Assembly: GCF_007714205.1 (NCBI RefSeq)
Contig: NZ_VMQU01000044.1
Coordinates: 1 to 39,632, forward strand
Direction of reading: 5' to 3'
Source of the DNA: Mycobacterium helveticum
GTDB taxonomy: Bacteria; Actinomycetota; Actinomycetes; Mycobacteriales; Mycobacteriaceae
DNA: 39,632 nucleotides
Position 1 is the first letter of the stretch; each line of letters opens with the position of its first letter. The notes beneath the pieces are model-generated. The model worked only from the letters and a program-made list of their open reading frames with translations, did not search any database and had not been told where the DNA came from. Below are positions 6,925 to 14,885 of this stretch, piece after piece. Both the position numbers and the translations under genes were made by a program.

Positions 6925-8115
6925 GTGAATTCTCCTCCCTCACATCACAAGGAGAGTCCGGTCTTCGCGGCCGACCGCGGCGCCTTCTGGCGTCAGCTGC
7001 GCGGCCTGGGCCGGGTGGTGAAAATCGAAGCCGGCAAACCCATGCTGCACGGCTATTACCTCACACGGCGCGACGATGTGCGGGCAGCCCTGCTCGATCC
7101 GGGCACGTTTATGTCGCCGCCGAAAACCTTTAAGATCACCTCGTTCGGTGTACCGCTTCCGCAGGTGCCGTTGTCCTGTGGAACGCGAACGGATCATGCC
7201 CGTTTCGGTCGTGTCCTCCATCCACTCTTCAGCCCCAAAGCATTGGCCCCTTTTGCTTCGGGCTTGCGCGCGCAGGCCGCGGCGCTGATCGGCGGGGTCA
7301 CCGGCGCAGGGCAGTGTGATGCGACCGGCCTCGCCGATGCATACGCCTGCCAATCGCTGCTCCTGGTCTGCGGTTTGCCGTCGGACGACGAAAGTGCGGC
7401 ACAGTTGATCCGGGCCGCAGTGATCGGTGACTTGGACGGGACGGCCGAACTTCAACTCTTCAACTGGCTGGATTCCGCGCTTGGGGACGGGCTGAGAAAG
7501 CCCCGTCGGCCGCCCGGCGTTCTCTGGCCGCTCCTCGAGGGACGAGCCCGCGACAAGGATTTTCCGCTCAGCCGGGCCGAGGTGGCTGCCGTCGTCCTTC
7601 TGTTGTTCTCGGTTGCAGGCATTGAAATGGTCGCGGCGGCGATTTGTTTCTCGCTTCTGCGTCTCGCGCGCGATCCGCAACTACAGGCCCGGTTGCGTGA
7701 AGACCCAGGCCAGATCCCGGCGTTCGTCGAGGAAATGTTGCGGTTGGAGGCACCAGGGCCGGCCATACCGCGCGTTACCACAAGAGAAGTCGAAGTCGGC
7801 GGCTTTACGATCCCGGCGCACAGTGTGGTGTGGCTGGCCTTGGAAGCAGCGGGCCGCGAGAGCGGAGGTGATGAGATAGCAACGACCAGCGATGGAACCA
7901 TTCTGCGCCAACGCCATTGGGCGTTCGGCAGCGGTATACACAGATGCTTGGGTATGCACCTGGCCCGTATTGAAATTGTTGAGTTCCTGACCGCGTGGTT
8001 GGGGCGCGTACCGCAATTCGAACTGGAATCTGGCTTCGTGCCAGCCATTAGACATGTACCGACTGGCGTGACTCACCTGGGCAGCCTAATGCTGCGTTGG
8101 GAGACATCCCCATGA
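6925..8115 (+). CDS. Cytochrome P450 with non-canonical I-helix
   Basis: 396 residues from GTG 6925, with AAAGG upstream. The haem-binding loop FGSGIHRCLGMHLAR (about 334-348, axial Cys341) and the K-helix ExxR (EEMLR, about 268-272) are intact. In the I-helix the usual acid-Thr pair in AGxD/ETT is replaced: the sequence reads SVAGIEMVAAA around 230, which keeps the Glu but lacks the threonine that helps protonate bound oxygen. The region before the haem loop is also short and lacks the usual NRDP-like segment. It may use peroxide or a different proton route, or be specialised. No ferredoxin or reductase gene is adjacent. The family number cannot be assigned by eye. Neighbours on the same strand are the coiled-coil protein and, possibly, a tiny frame overlapping its stop. 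Confidence 0.9.
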   Translation: MNSPPSHHKESPVFAADRGAFWRQLRGLGRVVKIEAGKPMLHGYYLTRRDDVRAALLDPGTFMSPPKTFKITSFGVPLPQVPLSCGTRTDHARFGRVLHPLFSPKALAPFASGLRAQAAALIGGVTGAGQCDATGLADAYACQSLLLVCGLPSDDESAAQLIRAAVIGDLDGTAELQLFNWLDSALGDGLRKPRRPPGVLWPLLEGRARDKDFPLSRAEVAAVVLLLFSVAGIEMVAAAICFSLLRLARDPQLQARLREDPGQIPAFVEEMLRLEAPGPAIPRVTTREVEVGGFTIPAHSVVWLALEAAGRESGGDEIATTSDGTILRQRHWAFGSGIHRCLGMHLARIEIVEFLTAWLGRVPQFELESGFVPAIRHVPTGVTHLGSLMLRWETSP

Positions 8116-8366
8116 GGAGTTCGGGATCATCCGCGAGACCCCGGCGCGTGCATCAGCGGAGTGTGATGGCACGTCGGCGTCGCCGACACGACAGCACCAC
8201 AGCGGATGAATCGGTGCGCACACGCGGTGGCGGGACTTCAACGAAATCTCTACTGCGGGTGGATCCGCAGGTGGCACCAGCATCAACTGGCGCGCCACGG
8301 CCGGTGTCGCGGTTCGTCATCGACATCCACCACGATGTTGCGTTGGCGCGTTCCTACTTCGGATAA
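8112..8366 (+). CDS. Possible small arginine-rich protein, doubtful
   Basis: The ATG overlaps the P450 stop (ATGA), which can couple translation. The 84-residue frame is rich in Arg and Ser at its start and ends in a more ordinary FVIDIHHDVALARSYFG. No family is recognised and the frame could be chance. It is followed by convergent genes on the minus strand. Confidence 0.25.
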   Translation: MRSSGSSARPRRVHQRSVMARRRRRHDSTTADESVRTRGGGTSTKSLLRVDPQVAPASTGAPRPVSRFVIDIHHDVALARSYFG

Positions 8367-8665
8367 TCTTCTTGATCAGGAGTCAAACACTCGGGCGGCG
8401 TCGCAGTGAGGTCAAGAAAAGCACCTGGCCGACACTTCTGATGGTCCTGCTCCTTGCCATCGGCGCAGACGTAGTATGCCTGTGAATCGTCCGGGTCCTG
8501 CACATACTGGAGCCCGGCGCCGTCAGGGCACGTGAACTCGCCGGCCGGGGAGATGCGGGGCGGCTGCGCGTGCGCCACAGCTGAACTCGCCAAGCTCACC
8601 GACCCGATGCCGGCAATAGCGGCGCCGATAGCGGCGACCCGTCTAGCCTTGAAGGACATCATCAT
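8354..8665 (-). CDS. Small secreted protein with chitin-binding type-2-like domain
   Basis: About 103 residues. The N-terminus has a basic start (MMMSFKARR), a hydrophobic core rich in Ala/Gly/Ile and a likely signal-peptidase site AHA|QPP near residue 34. The mature part has the pattern FTCPDG ... YYVCADGK ... KCRPGAFLD ... PECLTPD, which resembles the cysteine and aromatic spacing of peritrophin-A/CBM14 chitin-binding domains with four cysteines. Secretion by the Sec pathway is inferred. I placed the start at 8665, where AGGGATG is upstream. ATG 8677 or 8659 is possible. It follows the DUF732 gene by 82 bases on the same strand, so the two secreted proteins may be co-transcribed. The ligand is unknown. 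Confidence 0.75.
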   Translation of the reverse strand: MMMSFKARRVAAIGAAIAGIGSVSLASSAVAHAQPPRISPAGEFTCPDGAGLQYVQDPDDSQAYYVCADGKEQDHQKCRPGAFLDLTATPPECLTPDQEDYPK

Positions 8666-8747
8666 TCGCTGTTTCATCCCTGCGTTATTGGTCAGTGGGC
8701 TAACCATCAGTATTTTGCGGCAACGTGTCCGGGTTGTCCAGGGCTGG

Positions 8748-9080
8748 TCATTTACCGCTGGACTTCGACAGGTAGTCGGGGCAGTAGACGCTCGATGCGA
8801 TCGCCGTGAACCTAGTCGCGCCGGCAAGGCCGAATCCTTGATTCAGAGTCATCACCTTTTTGATGACGTCGATTTCCTTCTGGCCCGAGTCCATCATGTC
8901 GCACGCCGTGTGAGCGGCCGCGACGGCGGCAGGCCCGTTGGTATAGGTGATGCTTGCTTGGCTGAGCTGGCTCAGAAAGCTCCCATCCAGACCCGGGTCG
9001 ATGCTGCTCGGCTCGGCCTGCGCCGGCACCGCTGCGCCGACGACGGCGGCTAGGTTGGCCAATACCATGAGGAATCGCAC
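8748..9080 (-). CDS. Secreted DUF732 family protein
   Basis: 110 residues from GTG 9080, chosen because GGAGGAT lies 9 bases upstream and the signal peptide (VRFLMVLANLAAVVGAAVPAQA) starts there. A GTG at 9098 is less well placed. The mature region shows the DUF732 pattern, with D..F...L near the start, a central Cys in HTACDMMDSGQ, and a C-terminal SVYCPDYL; the two cysteines probably form a disulfide. Members of this mycobacterial family are small exported proteins of unknown role. The paired small secreted genes in this accessory block may act at the cell surface. Confidence 0.85.
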   Translation of the reverse strand: MRFLMVLANLAAVVGAAVPAQAEPSSIDPGLDGSFLSQLSQASITYTNGPAAVAAAHTACDMMDSGQKEIDVIKKVMTLNQGFGLAGATRFTAIASSVYCPDYLSKSSGK

Positions 9081-9604
9081 CGTCTTATCATCCTCCACGA
9101 CGCCGTGGTTGTCTTGTCGAGTGTGATGGTCCTACGTCCTGACGGGACCCCCTGCCAGTGCCCGGCAGATCGTTGCGACCCCGGACCGCTCATGGTGTAC
9201 GTCGATGAGCCGCTGGATCAACGGTGCGGCAGGTTGGGCTCTCGCGCGAGGAAAGTCCCTTCTTTTCCGGTCGAAGTAGTTCGGGCCTATCGCGCTGACG
9301 GCGTAGGAGTTCCCGAGACAGGTTCACCAGCTTCATCGGGCAGCTGTAGCGGTGGCCGCATTCGAGGATGATGATGGTGAGCAGGTTGGTGTCGACGGTG
9401 CCGTTCATCTCGGCCAGGCGGGTGTCGCCATCGGTTTGAGCACGCGAGGTCAACGGCAGGTCGAACGGGCCGTCGGCTAGCGGGCCGTCGTCGGGCCACC
9501 TCGTACGGCACGTGATTGTTGATCCATCGTGTGGCTGATGCGCACCCGGAACTGGTGAGCGGTGCCATGCGCTGACTGACTGAGTTCATCTGTGATACAA
9601 CGTT
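9081..9604. other. Degenerate stretch, no confident gene
   Basis: Only frames without recognisable homology are present. A minus-strand frame around 9190-9453 reads LTSRAQTDGDTRLAEMNG and then CGHRYSCPMKLVN and may be a worn gene remnant. I could not name it. Confidence 0.5.
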
Positions 9605-9618
9605 TTTCGAGCCACTAC

Positions 9619-9745
9619 GCCGGCGGCGATGCGGGCGCCGGCGAGTTCGGTGTCGACACGAGCGGTGCGCCGGAAATAGTGGAGCGGTTTGTCGTCGCGG
9701 ATGATCTCCTCGATGGCGCCGGGCAGCAGCGACGGATCGGCGTCG
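9619..9745 (-). pseudogene. Cytochrome P450 fragment
   Basis: Read on the minus strand, about 125 bases encode DADPSLLPGAIEEIIR, then DDKPLHYFRRTARVDTELAG and ARIAAG. This matches residues around 270-312 of the intact P450 at 16333-17547 (DPSLLPGAVEEIIR, DNPLHYFRRTALVDTELAG) with only scattered base changes. Both ends fall off quickly: the upstream side is recognisable only as a scrambled HPDQLAEL segment, and the downstream side meets unrelated sequence after GCCGGCG. The haem loop and I-helix are missing. It is a relic of a closely related P450. Confidence 0.8.
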
Positions 9746-9863
9746 CGACGCAGTCACGAGAGCCGGCCTGCCCACCTGATGCCCTGCAGCGCCCTCATGG
9801 AGCCTCATGAGTCGCTGACCGTCGAGGATCGCCCGCCTCGGCTGCTCCCAGTTGTGCGGAATT

Positions 9864-9883
9864 ATGTCGTACGATAGCGACAT
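9864..9883 (+). promoter_or_regulatory. Putative promoter and operator of the toxin-antitoxin operon
   Basis: TACGAT (9870-9875) fits a TANNNT -10 box ending 6 bases before the ATG at 9882, implying a leaderless transcript. The box lies inside an inverted repeat, ATGTCG (9864-9869) and CGACAT (9878-9883), which overlaps the start codon. That is where an autoregulating Xre-type antitoxin would be expected to bind. Confidence 0.5.
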
Positions 9884-10535
9884 GACTACGACAGAGGCGG
9901 ACCTTGGGCAGCTGCTCGGCCAGGTCAATCAGGTCACCGCGCTGTTGCAGCGCTCGGCAACGGTGCCCGATGAGGTGGGTCAGTTGATCGACAGCTTCGA
10001 GTCGGCGTTGGGTGCTGCGACTCCGCTGCGCCTGCAGGCCGACCCCTACCTGACGACCACGCTGTGGGCAGCGGCTTTCCGGGCGGAGAAGGCGCTTCGC
10101 CATGATGATGCCGCGCAGCGACGTCGCGATGTTCGCGTTGCGCTCGAGCAGTTGCGCCATGCCTTGCGCGACCTCACCGAAGATCGGCCGTACGCCGATG
10201 ATGCGCCGGTGCGGGAGGTGCTGAACCGCACCGTCGGCATTCTTGCGGCACCACAGAAAACGCTGGCCGACCTTCTCGGGGTGTCGGTCCGTCAGCTGCA
10301 GCGCTGGCTCGCCGACGACGGCAGTGAGCCGGGATCAGATGACGCGGCGCGTATTCGCGCGGTGGGACAAGTGGTCAACCAGCTGCGCCATTCGTTCACC
10401 GGTCCCGGGGTGCTGGCGTGGTTTGGCCGCACGCATCCCGAGTTGGGCCGGCCTCCGGTCGAGTTGCTCGATGACCCGCTGTGCTACCCGCGGCTGTTGG
10501 CGGCCGCGGCCGGCGCCCGCGCGATGACGGCGTGA
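9882..10535 (+). CDS. Xre/MbcA-type antitoxin (DUF2384), long form
   Basis: 217 residues from ATG 9882. The C-terminal half has a helix-turn-helix (KTLADLLGVSVRQLQRWLADD, about 130-150) followed by the antitoxin domain (GVLAWFGRTHPELGRPPVELL) typical of Xre-MbcA-ParS proteins that neutralise RES toxins. The N-terminal 120 residues are an extra helical region. MbcA of M. tuberculosis is, as I recall, only about half this length. It should bind and block the downstream RES toxin and repress its own promoter. Its stop overlaps the toxin GTG (GTGA), a translational coupling typical of such pairs. The start is supported by a TANNNT box 6 bases upstream; ATG 9867 is a possible alternative. Confidence 0.88.
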   Translation: MTTTEADLGQLLGQVNQVTALLQRSATVPDEVGQLIDSFESALGAATPLRLQADPYLTTTLWAAAFRAEKALRHDDAAQRRRDVRVALEQLRHALRDLTEDRPYADDAPVREVLNRTVGILAAPQKTLADLLGVSVRQLQRWLADDGSEPGSDDAARIRAVGQVVNQLRHSFTGPGVLAWFGRTHPELGRPPVELLDDPLCYPRLLAAAAGARAMTA

Positions 10536-11131
10536 GACTCACGGCATTTCGGCACGCGGCTTACGACTCGCCGTGGTGGGCGTTTCCCAGTTCACGCTCC
10601 GGTCGTTTCCACCGCGCACGCAACCAGACCGTCCAATATCTGAGCCTTCATCCGCTGGGCCCTGCCGCGGAGCTGCTGCGCCACAACGTGGGCCCGACGG
10701 GTGATCCCGACGAGGTCGTGTTGAACCTGTGGTCGGCGACGCTGGAGGTGGACCCGATACGGGTCGACTTTGACGACTGCGCCGCCTATGGTCTGTCCGC
10801 CGACGAGCTGGTCGGCCAGGACTACGCGCCCACCCAGGCGTTGGCCGATGCGGTTCGCGAGAGCGGAGCCGACGCGATGACAGTCCCCTCGGCCGCGCTG
10901 CCGGGCACCTATAACCTGATTCTTTTCGGTATCCGGGTACTTAATCCCTTTCTGCGCCAGCCGCTTACCCCCGAGGAAGTGCCGACCGGACACCTCACCG
11001 ACGCCGGGCGCGCCCCGGCTGAAGTGGCTGCCCACGTGCGATGGTTCGGCGCTCCACATACGGCAGCAGAGCAGTGGAAGACCACCGGCACATACGATCT
11101 CTTCGACGATCCGATCGCGACACGATGGTGA
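10532..11131 (+). CDS. RES-domain toxin (MbcT-like)
   Basis: 199 residues from GTG 10532, overlapping the antitoxin stop. The RES family fold is indicated by RLTAFRHA at the N-terminus, GRFHRARNQTVQYLSLHPLGPAAELL (about 22-47; the Arg, Tyr and Glu expected of the NAD-binding pocket are present) and a later AHVRWFGAPH segment. Characterised RES toxins degrade NAD+ (MbcT is an NAD+ phosphorylase), killing or arresting the cell when unopposed. Activity here is inferred from the family. The toxin appears full length and has no stop or frameshift. A perfect palindrome follows the stop and faces the convergent epoxide hydrolase gene. Confidence 0.85.
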   Translation: MRLTAFRHAAYDSPWWAFPSSRSGRFHRARNQTVQYLSLHPLGPAAELLRHNVGPTGDPDEVVLNLWSATLEVDPIRVDFDDCAAYGLSADELVGQDYAPTQALADAVRESGADAMTVPSAALPGTYNLILFGIRVLNPFLRQPLTPEEVPTGHLTDAGRAPAEVAAHVRWFGAPHTAAEQWKTTGTYDLFDDPIATRW

Positions 11132-11134
11132 ATC

Positions 11135-11156
11135 TTCTGCTGCCGCGGCAGCAGAA
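11135..11156. terminator. Perfect 22-nt palindrome between convergent genes
   Basis: TTCTGCTGCCG and its exact complement abut with no spacer, starting four bases after the toxin stop. The run of A follows on the plus strand, so a classical U tract is absent in both directions. It is placed as a bidirectional terminator for the toxin and the epoxide hydrolase operon. Confidence 0.6.
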
Positions 11157-11221
11157 AAAATCGGCTTTGACACGGGCAATGCTGCCTGAAACGCGGTGAA
11201 CTGGGTGATCCCCCTGATCGC

Positions 11222-12211
11222 TCACAGCGATTGCAGGAAACCGACGAGCGCGTCGTTCACATCGTGGGCACGCTCCTGCTGAACCCAATGCCCGGCGCCC
11301 GCAAGCAATTCCATACCGCGCAGATTCGGCAGCGCGGCTCGCATGCCCGCCAACGCCTCGTCGGTGTTACCGGCGATCAGGTCATGCTCGCCGGCCAGGT
11401 AGAGCGCCGGCGCGCGGATCGTCGCACCGAGGAACGGCGCCAACACCGTCGGCAACGCGTTGATGTTGCGGTACCAATTGAGCCCACCACGAATCCCGTT
11501 GCGCGACAACTCGTCAACATAGAAGTCGACGTCGTCTTCGCTCAGCCAGGCGGGCAGCGTCGCAGGAACCGTCAGTTGGTCGATGAAACGCTCCCCCGAG
11601 GCGAAGTACCCGTCCCAGCCTCCGGCCCGTTTCTCGTCGGCGACGATGTCGCCGCTGATCGTGTAGAAGAACCCGCGCACAAAGCGATCGAGGTCCGCCT
11701 CGATCTCGGCTTCGGCCCGGCCCGGTTCTTGAAAATACAGCCGGTAGTAGTCGCGTGCGCCGGCGTTGGCCCGCATCAGATCGTTCATCGTCAGGCCCTC
11801 CGGCAAGCCGGGTATCGGCGGCGTGTACGGGACGCTCAGCGCCGCCACGGCGCGGAACAGGTCCGGGCGCATCAACGCGCTGTACCAGGCCACTGGCGCC
11901 CCCCAGTCGTGGCCCACCACGACTGCCTGCTCGGCACCGAGCGCGCCGACCACACCGACGACGTCGGCCACCAGGTGCGACAGGGTGTAGGCGCCGATCG
12001 CCGCCGGCGCGCCGGTCTGCCCGTATCCGCGCATGTCCATGGCGACCGCGCGGAATCCGGCGGCGGCCACCGCGGTGAGCTGATGCCGCCACGAGTACCA
12101 CGACTCCGGGAAGCCGTGGCAGAACACCACCAGCGGGCCGTCGCCGAGGCAGACGGTGTGGATCGAGATGCCGTTGGCGGCGACGTCGGCGTGCTGGAAT
12201 TCGGCGTTCAC
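11222..12211 (-). CDS. Epoxide hydrolase, alpha/beta-hydrolase fold
   Basis: 329 residues. The oxyanion motif HGFPESWYSWRHQ (about 32-44), the nucleophile Asp102 in GHDWGAPVAW and the C-terminal catalytic His in GAGHWVQQE (about 305) are all visible. An Asp instead of Ser at the nucleophile elbow indicates epoxide hydrolase or dehalogenase chemistry, and Tyr residues in the cap (SRNGIRGGLNWYRN) are suited to opening an epoxide ring to a diol. It is the last gene of a four-gene minus-strand unit (transketolase N and C subunits, SDR, this gene), 11 bases after the SDR stop. The role in the pathway could be hydrolysis of an epoxide made by the divergently encoded P450, which is inference. Confidence 0.88.
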   Translation of the reverse strand: MNAEFQHADVAANGISIHTVCLGDGPLVVFCHGFPESWYSWRHQLTAVAAAGFRAVAMDMRGYGQTGAPAAIGAYTLSHLVADVVGVVGALGAEQAVVVGHDWGAPVAWYSALMRPDLFRAVAALSVPYTPPIPGLPEGLTMNDLMRANAGARDYYRLYFQEPGRAEAEIEADLDRFVRGFFYTISGDIVADEKRAGGWDGYFASGERFIDQLTVPATLPAWLSEDDVDFYVDELSRNGIRGGLNWYRNINALPTVLAPFLGATIRAPALYLAGEHDLIAGNTDEALAGMRAALPNLRGMELLAGAGHWVQQERAHDVNDALVGFLQSL

Positions 12212-12222
12212 GACGACCGCTG

Positions 12223-13029
12223 CTACCGGGCCCGCTGGGCCGCGCGGAACTCCTCGGCGTACAGGTCGGTGAAGTTGGGCTCGCCGGTGTGTGCGGTCAG
12301 TCCGCCGTCGGCGACCAGGTTGTGGCCGGTGATGAAGCTGGCGTCGTCGGAGGCCAGAAACGCGATCACGCTGGCGATCTCCGCGGGCTCACCGACACGC
12401 CCCATCGGGATGTTGTGCTCGTAGACCGGCTTCATGTTGGGGTGGTCCATCATCCCGCCGGGGTGGGTGTTCACCGGCCCCGGGCAGACCGAGTTGACCC
12501 GGATGCCTTGGCGCGCATGGTCGATGGCCATGTTGCGGGTCAGGTTGACCACGGCGCCCTTGGCGGCGCAGTAGGCGACCAGGCCGTAGTTGCCGGCCAG
12601 TCCGGAGATGGACGCGGTGTTCACGATGTTGCCGCCGGTGGCGATCAGGTGCGGTATGGCCGCTCGCGATCCGAAGTAGACCGCGTCCAGGTTCACCGCC
12701 ATGATGCGGCGCCAGTCGGCGGGCTCGACGTCGACGACGGTGCCCATGGTGATCGCGCCGGCATTGTTGACCATCGTGTCCAGCCGTCCGAAAGCCGCCA
12801 CCGCGGCATCGACGAGGTCACGCACCGCGGCCTCGTCGGTGACGTCGGTGACCCGGGTGACGAGCCGATCATCGAATTCGTCGGACAGGCGTTGCAGGCC
12901 TTTGGGGTTGACGTCGGCGGCCACCACCGACGCCCCTTCGTCCAGGAAACGACGTACCGTGGCCGCGCCGATCCCGTGGCCGCCGCCGGTGACGACGACC
13001 ACCCGTCCGCTATGCCTCGTGCTATCCAC
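12223..13029 (-). CDS. Short-chain dehydrogenase/reductase
   Basis: 268 residues, classical SDR. The cofactor motif is TGGGHGIG (14-21), NNAG is at 88-91, and the catalytic Ser140, Tyr153 and Lys157 (YCAAK) are present. The acidic residue after strand 2 (ADVNP) suggests NAD+ preference. The end VADGGLTAH is typical of the family. It starts at GTG 13029, overlapping the end of the transketolase C subunit by 8 bases, so translation is probably coupled. It should oxidise a hydroxyl or reduce a ketone on the substrate of the cluster, which is unknown. Confidence 0.9.
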   Translation of the reverse strand: MDSTRHSGRVVVVTGGGHGIGAATVRRFLDEGASVVAADVNPKGLQRLSDEFDDRLVTRVTDVTDEAAVRDLVDAAVAAFGRLDTMVNNAGAITMGTVVDVEPADWRRIMAVNLDAVYFGSRAAIPHLIATGGNIVNTASISGLAGNYGLVAYCAAKGAVVNLTRNMAIDHARQGIRVNSVCPGPVNTHPGGMMDHPNMKPVYEHNIPMGRVGEPAEIASVIAFLASDDASFITGHNLVADGGLTAHTGEPNFTDLYAEEFRAAQRAR

Positions 13030-13993
13030 GCGCCACCGCCGCCCGTGCCGCGTCGGCGATGTGCCGAGCGGTCATGCCGAGCAACTCCGCGGTGAAATCC
13101 GGCGATCCGAAGGGCGGGAACGTGTCCGGGACGCCGATCGGCGTGACCGGTACCGCGAGCCCCCGGCGTGCCAGCGCCTCGGCGGTGGCCGAAAACAACC
13201 CGCCGATGATCGAGTGGTTCTCCGCGGTGACCAGCCGTCCGGTGCGTGCCGCGATGTCGGCCACCGCGTCGCCGTCGAACGGTTTGATGGTGCTGACCCG
13301 CAGCACGGTCGCGTCGATGCCGTCGCCGGCCAGCGTGTCGGCCGCGGTCAACGCCTCGGGCACCCGGTCCCCGCTGGCGACGATGCCGACGTCGGCGCCG
13401 TCGCGCAGCACCGCGGCCTTGCCGAGTTCGAACGGCGGCAGGTCCGTCGTGCGGCTCGCGGCGGGCCGGTCGAAGGGCTGACGCAGGTACACCGGCCCGT
13501 CGTAGTCGAGCGCCACGGTCAGCGCCTGCGCCGCCTCAACGGGATCGGCGGGGTCGATGACCACCATGTTCGGGACCGCCCGCCACACCGCGAGGTCGTC
13601 TATCGAGGTGTGCGACGGGCCGAACGTCGCGGAGATGCCCGGCGTCGCGCCGACGAGTTTGACATTGGCCCGCGGCAGCGCGATCTGCATGATCGCGCAG
13701 TCCGCGGCACGCCGCCCCAGAAACACCGCGAAGGAGGTGGCGACCACGGTCAGCCCGGCGCGGGCCAGGCCGGCGGCGGTCAGCATCAGGTTCTGCTCGG
13801 CCATCCCGACGGCGATGTAACGGTCCGGGAACGCGGCGGCGAACGCCGACAGGTCGGTGTACTTCTTCAAATCCGCCGACACCGCGACGATGTCGGTGCG
13901 GCGGGTCGCGGCGTCCACCAGTGCGCGCCCCCAGGGCCCGGCCTTGACCCGCATGCCCATGGCCGCGGCGGCGCCGGCCGATGCGGCCGTCAC
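13022..13993 (-). CDS. Transketolase C-terminal subunit (split transketolase)
   Basis: 323 residues from GTG 13993, which overlaps the stop of the N subunit as GTGA. It carries the pyrimidine-binding domain of a thiamine-diphosphate transketolase: the catalytic Glu in AVGMAEQNLM, the GPSHTSIDDLAVWRAVPNM segment, and the C-terminal transketolase domain (ENHSIIGGLFSATAEAL). Together with the N subunit it should form a heterotetrameric enzyme that moves a two-carbon ketol unit between sugars or sugar-like molecules. Split transketolases of this type often sit in catabolic operons and not in the pentose-phosphate pathway. The companions here (SDR, epoxide hydrolase) fit that. Confidence 0.9.
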   Translation of the reverse strand: MTAASAGAAAAMGMRVKAGPWGRALVDAATRRTDIVAVSADLKKYTDLSAFAAAFPDRYIAVGMAEQNLMLTAAGLARAGLTVVATSFAVFLGRRAADCAIMQIALPRANVKLVGATPGISATFGPSHTSIDDLAVWRAVPNMVVIDPADPVEAAQALTVALDYDGPVYLRQPFDRPAASRTTDLPPFELGKAAVLRDGADVGIVASGDRVPEALTAADTLAGDGIDATVLRVSTIKPFDGDAVADIAARTGRLVTAENHSIIGGLFSATAEALARRGLAVPVTPIGVPDTFPPFGSPDFTAELLGMTARHIADAARAAVARG

Positions 13994-14829
13994 AAGCCCG
14001 CCTCGATCTCGCGCTGCACCGCGGACCACTGATCCGCCGGGATCCGCACGAAATGTGCGTTGCGGCGGGCTTGCAGGCTCGCCGCCCCATGCGCGAGGCG
14101 GGTGTGCGCGATGACGGCGCGCGGCCGGTCGCCGCCGTCGTTGCGGGCCTTGGCGAAAACGTCCAGCAGCGCGTCGATGTCGTTGCCGTCGACGTCGGCG
14201 GCCCACCACCCGAACGCGCGAAATTTCTCCGCCAGCGGTTCGACCTCGAGCACCAGTTCGCCGTCGGCTTGGGTCCGGTTGACGTCGACGACGCAGGTGA
14301 GATTGGCCAGGTTCCGATCGCCGGCGAACATCGCCGCTTCCCAGGTGGAGCCCTCCTGCGTCTCGCCGTCCGACATGTAGTTGAACACCCGCGCCGGGTT
14401 CCCGAGGTGGCGCAGGCCCCAGGCGAGTCCACCGGCGACCCCGAGGCCGTGCCCCAGCGATCCGCCGGCGAACTCCACACCCGGCACGTCACCGGGTTCG
14501 GCACCCAACGTCAGCGGACTTCCGTCGGCACCGTACGTCTCCAGTTGGGCCCGCGACAGCAGGCCGTGTTCGGCCATGGCGCAGTAGTGCGAAAGCGCGT
14601 AGTGGCCCACCGACAGCAGCAACCTGTCGCGGGACTCGTCGTCGAGAGCGGTTGGCGACCAGTGCATCTCATGGAAATACAAGACCGCGAACAGTTCCGC
14701 CGACTGCAGTGCCTGGCCGATGTAACCCTCTCCCTTGCCGCGCGCGGCGGCGACCGCATGCAGCCGTAGCCGCCGGGCGATAAAGGCAAGCTCGGCGGCA
14801 CCGCATTGTCGAGCGCACAGGTCGGCCAT
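13990..14829 (-). CDS. Transketolase N-terminal subunit (split transketolase)
   Basis: 279 residues. The thiamine-diphosphate motif is seen as SDGETQEGSTWEAAMFAG (153-170) ending in VVDVN (Asn184), together with GSLGHGLGVAGGLAWGLR. The conserved His of the substrate channel is in SVGHYALSHYCAMAEHG. It lacks the pyrimidine domain, which the next gene supplies. First gene of the minus-strand operon. The start at ATG 14829 is 70 bases from the divergent alpha/beta-hydrolase start, so the two operons share a short promoter region and probably a regulator, which is not encoded next to them. Confidence 0.9.
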   Translation of the reverse strand: MADLCARQCGAAELAFIARRLRLHAVAAARGKGEGYIGQALQSAELFAVLYFHEMHWSPTALDDESRDRLLLSVGHYALSHYCAMAEHGLLSRAQLETYGADGSPLTLGAEPGDVPGVEFAGGSLGHGLGVAGGLAWGLRHLGNPARVFNYMSDGETQEGSTWEAAMFAGDRNLANLTCVVDVNRTQADGELVLEVEPLAEKFRAFGWWAADVDGNDIDALLDVFAKARNDGGDRPRAVIAHTRLAHGAASLQARRNAHFVRIPADQWSAVQREIEAGL

Positions 14830-14885
14830 GGCTCGAATACAAGCAAATACGGTGAGTAGCCGTCAATCGGATGCCCCGCCGCCGT

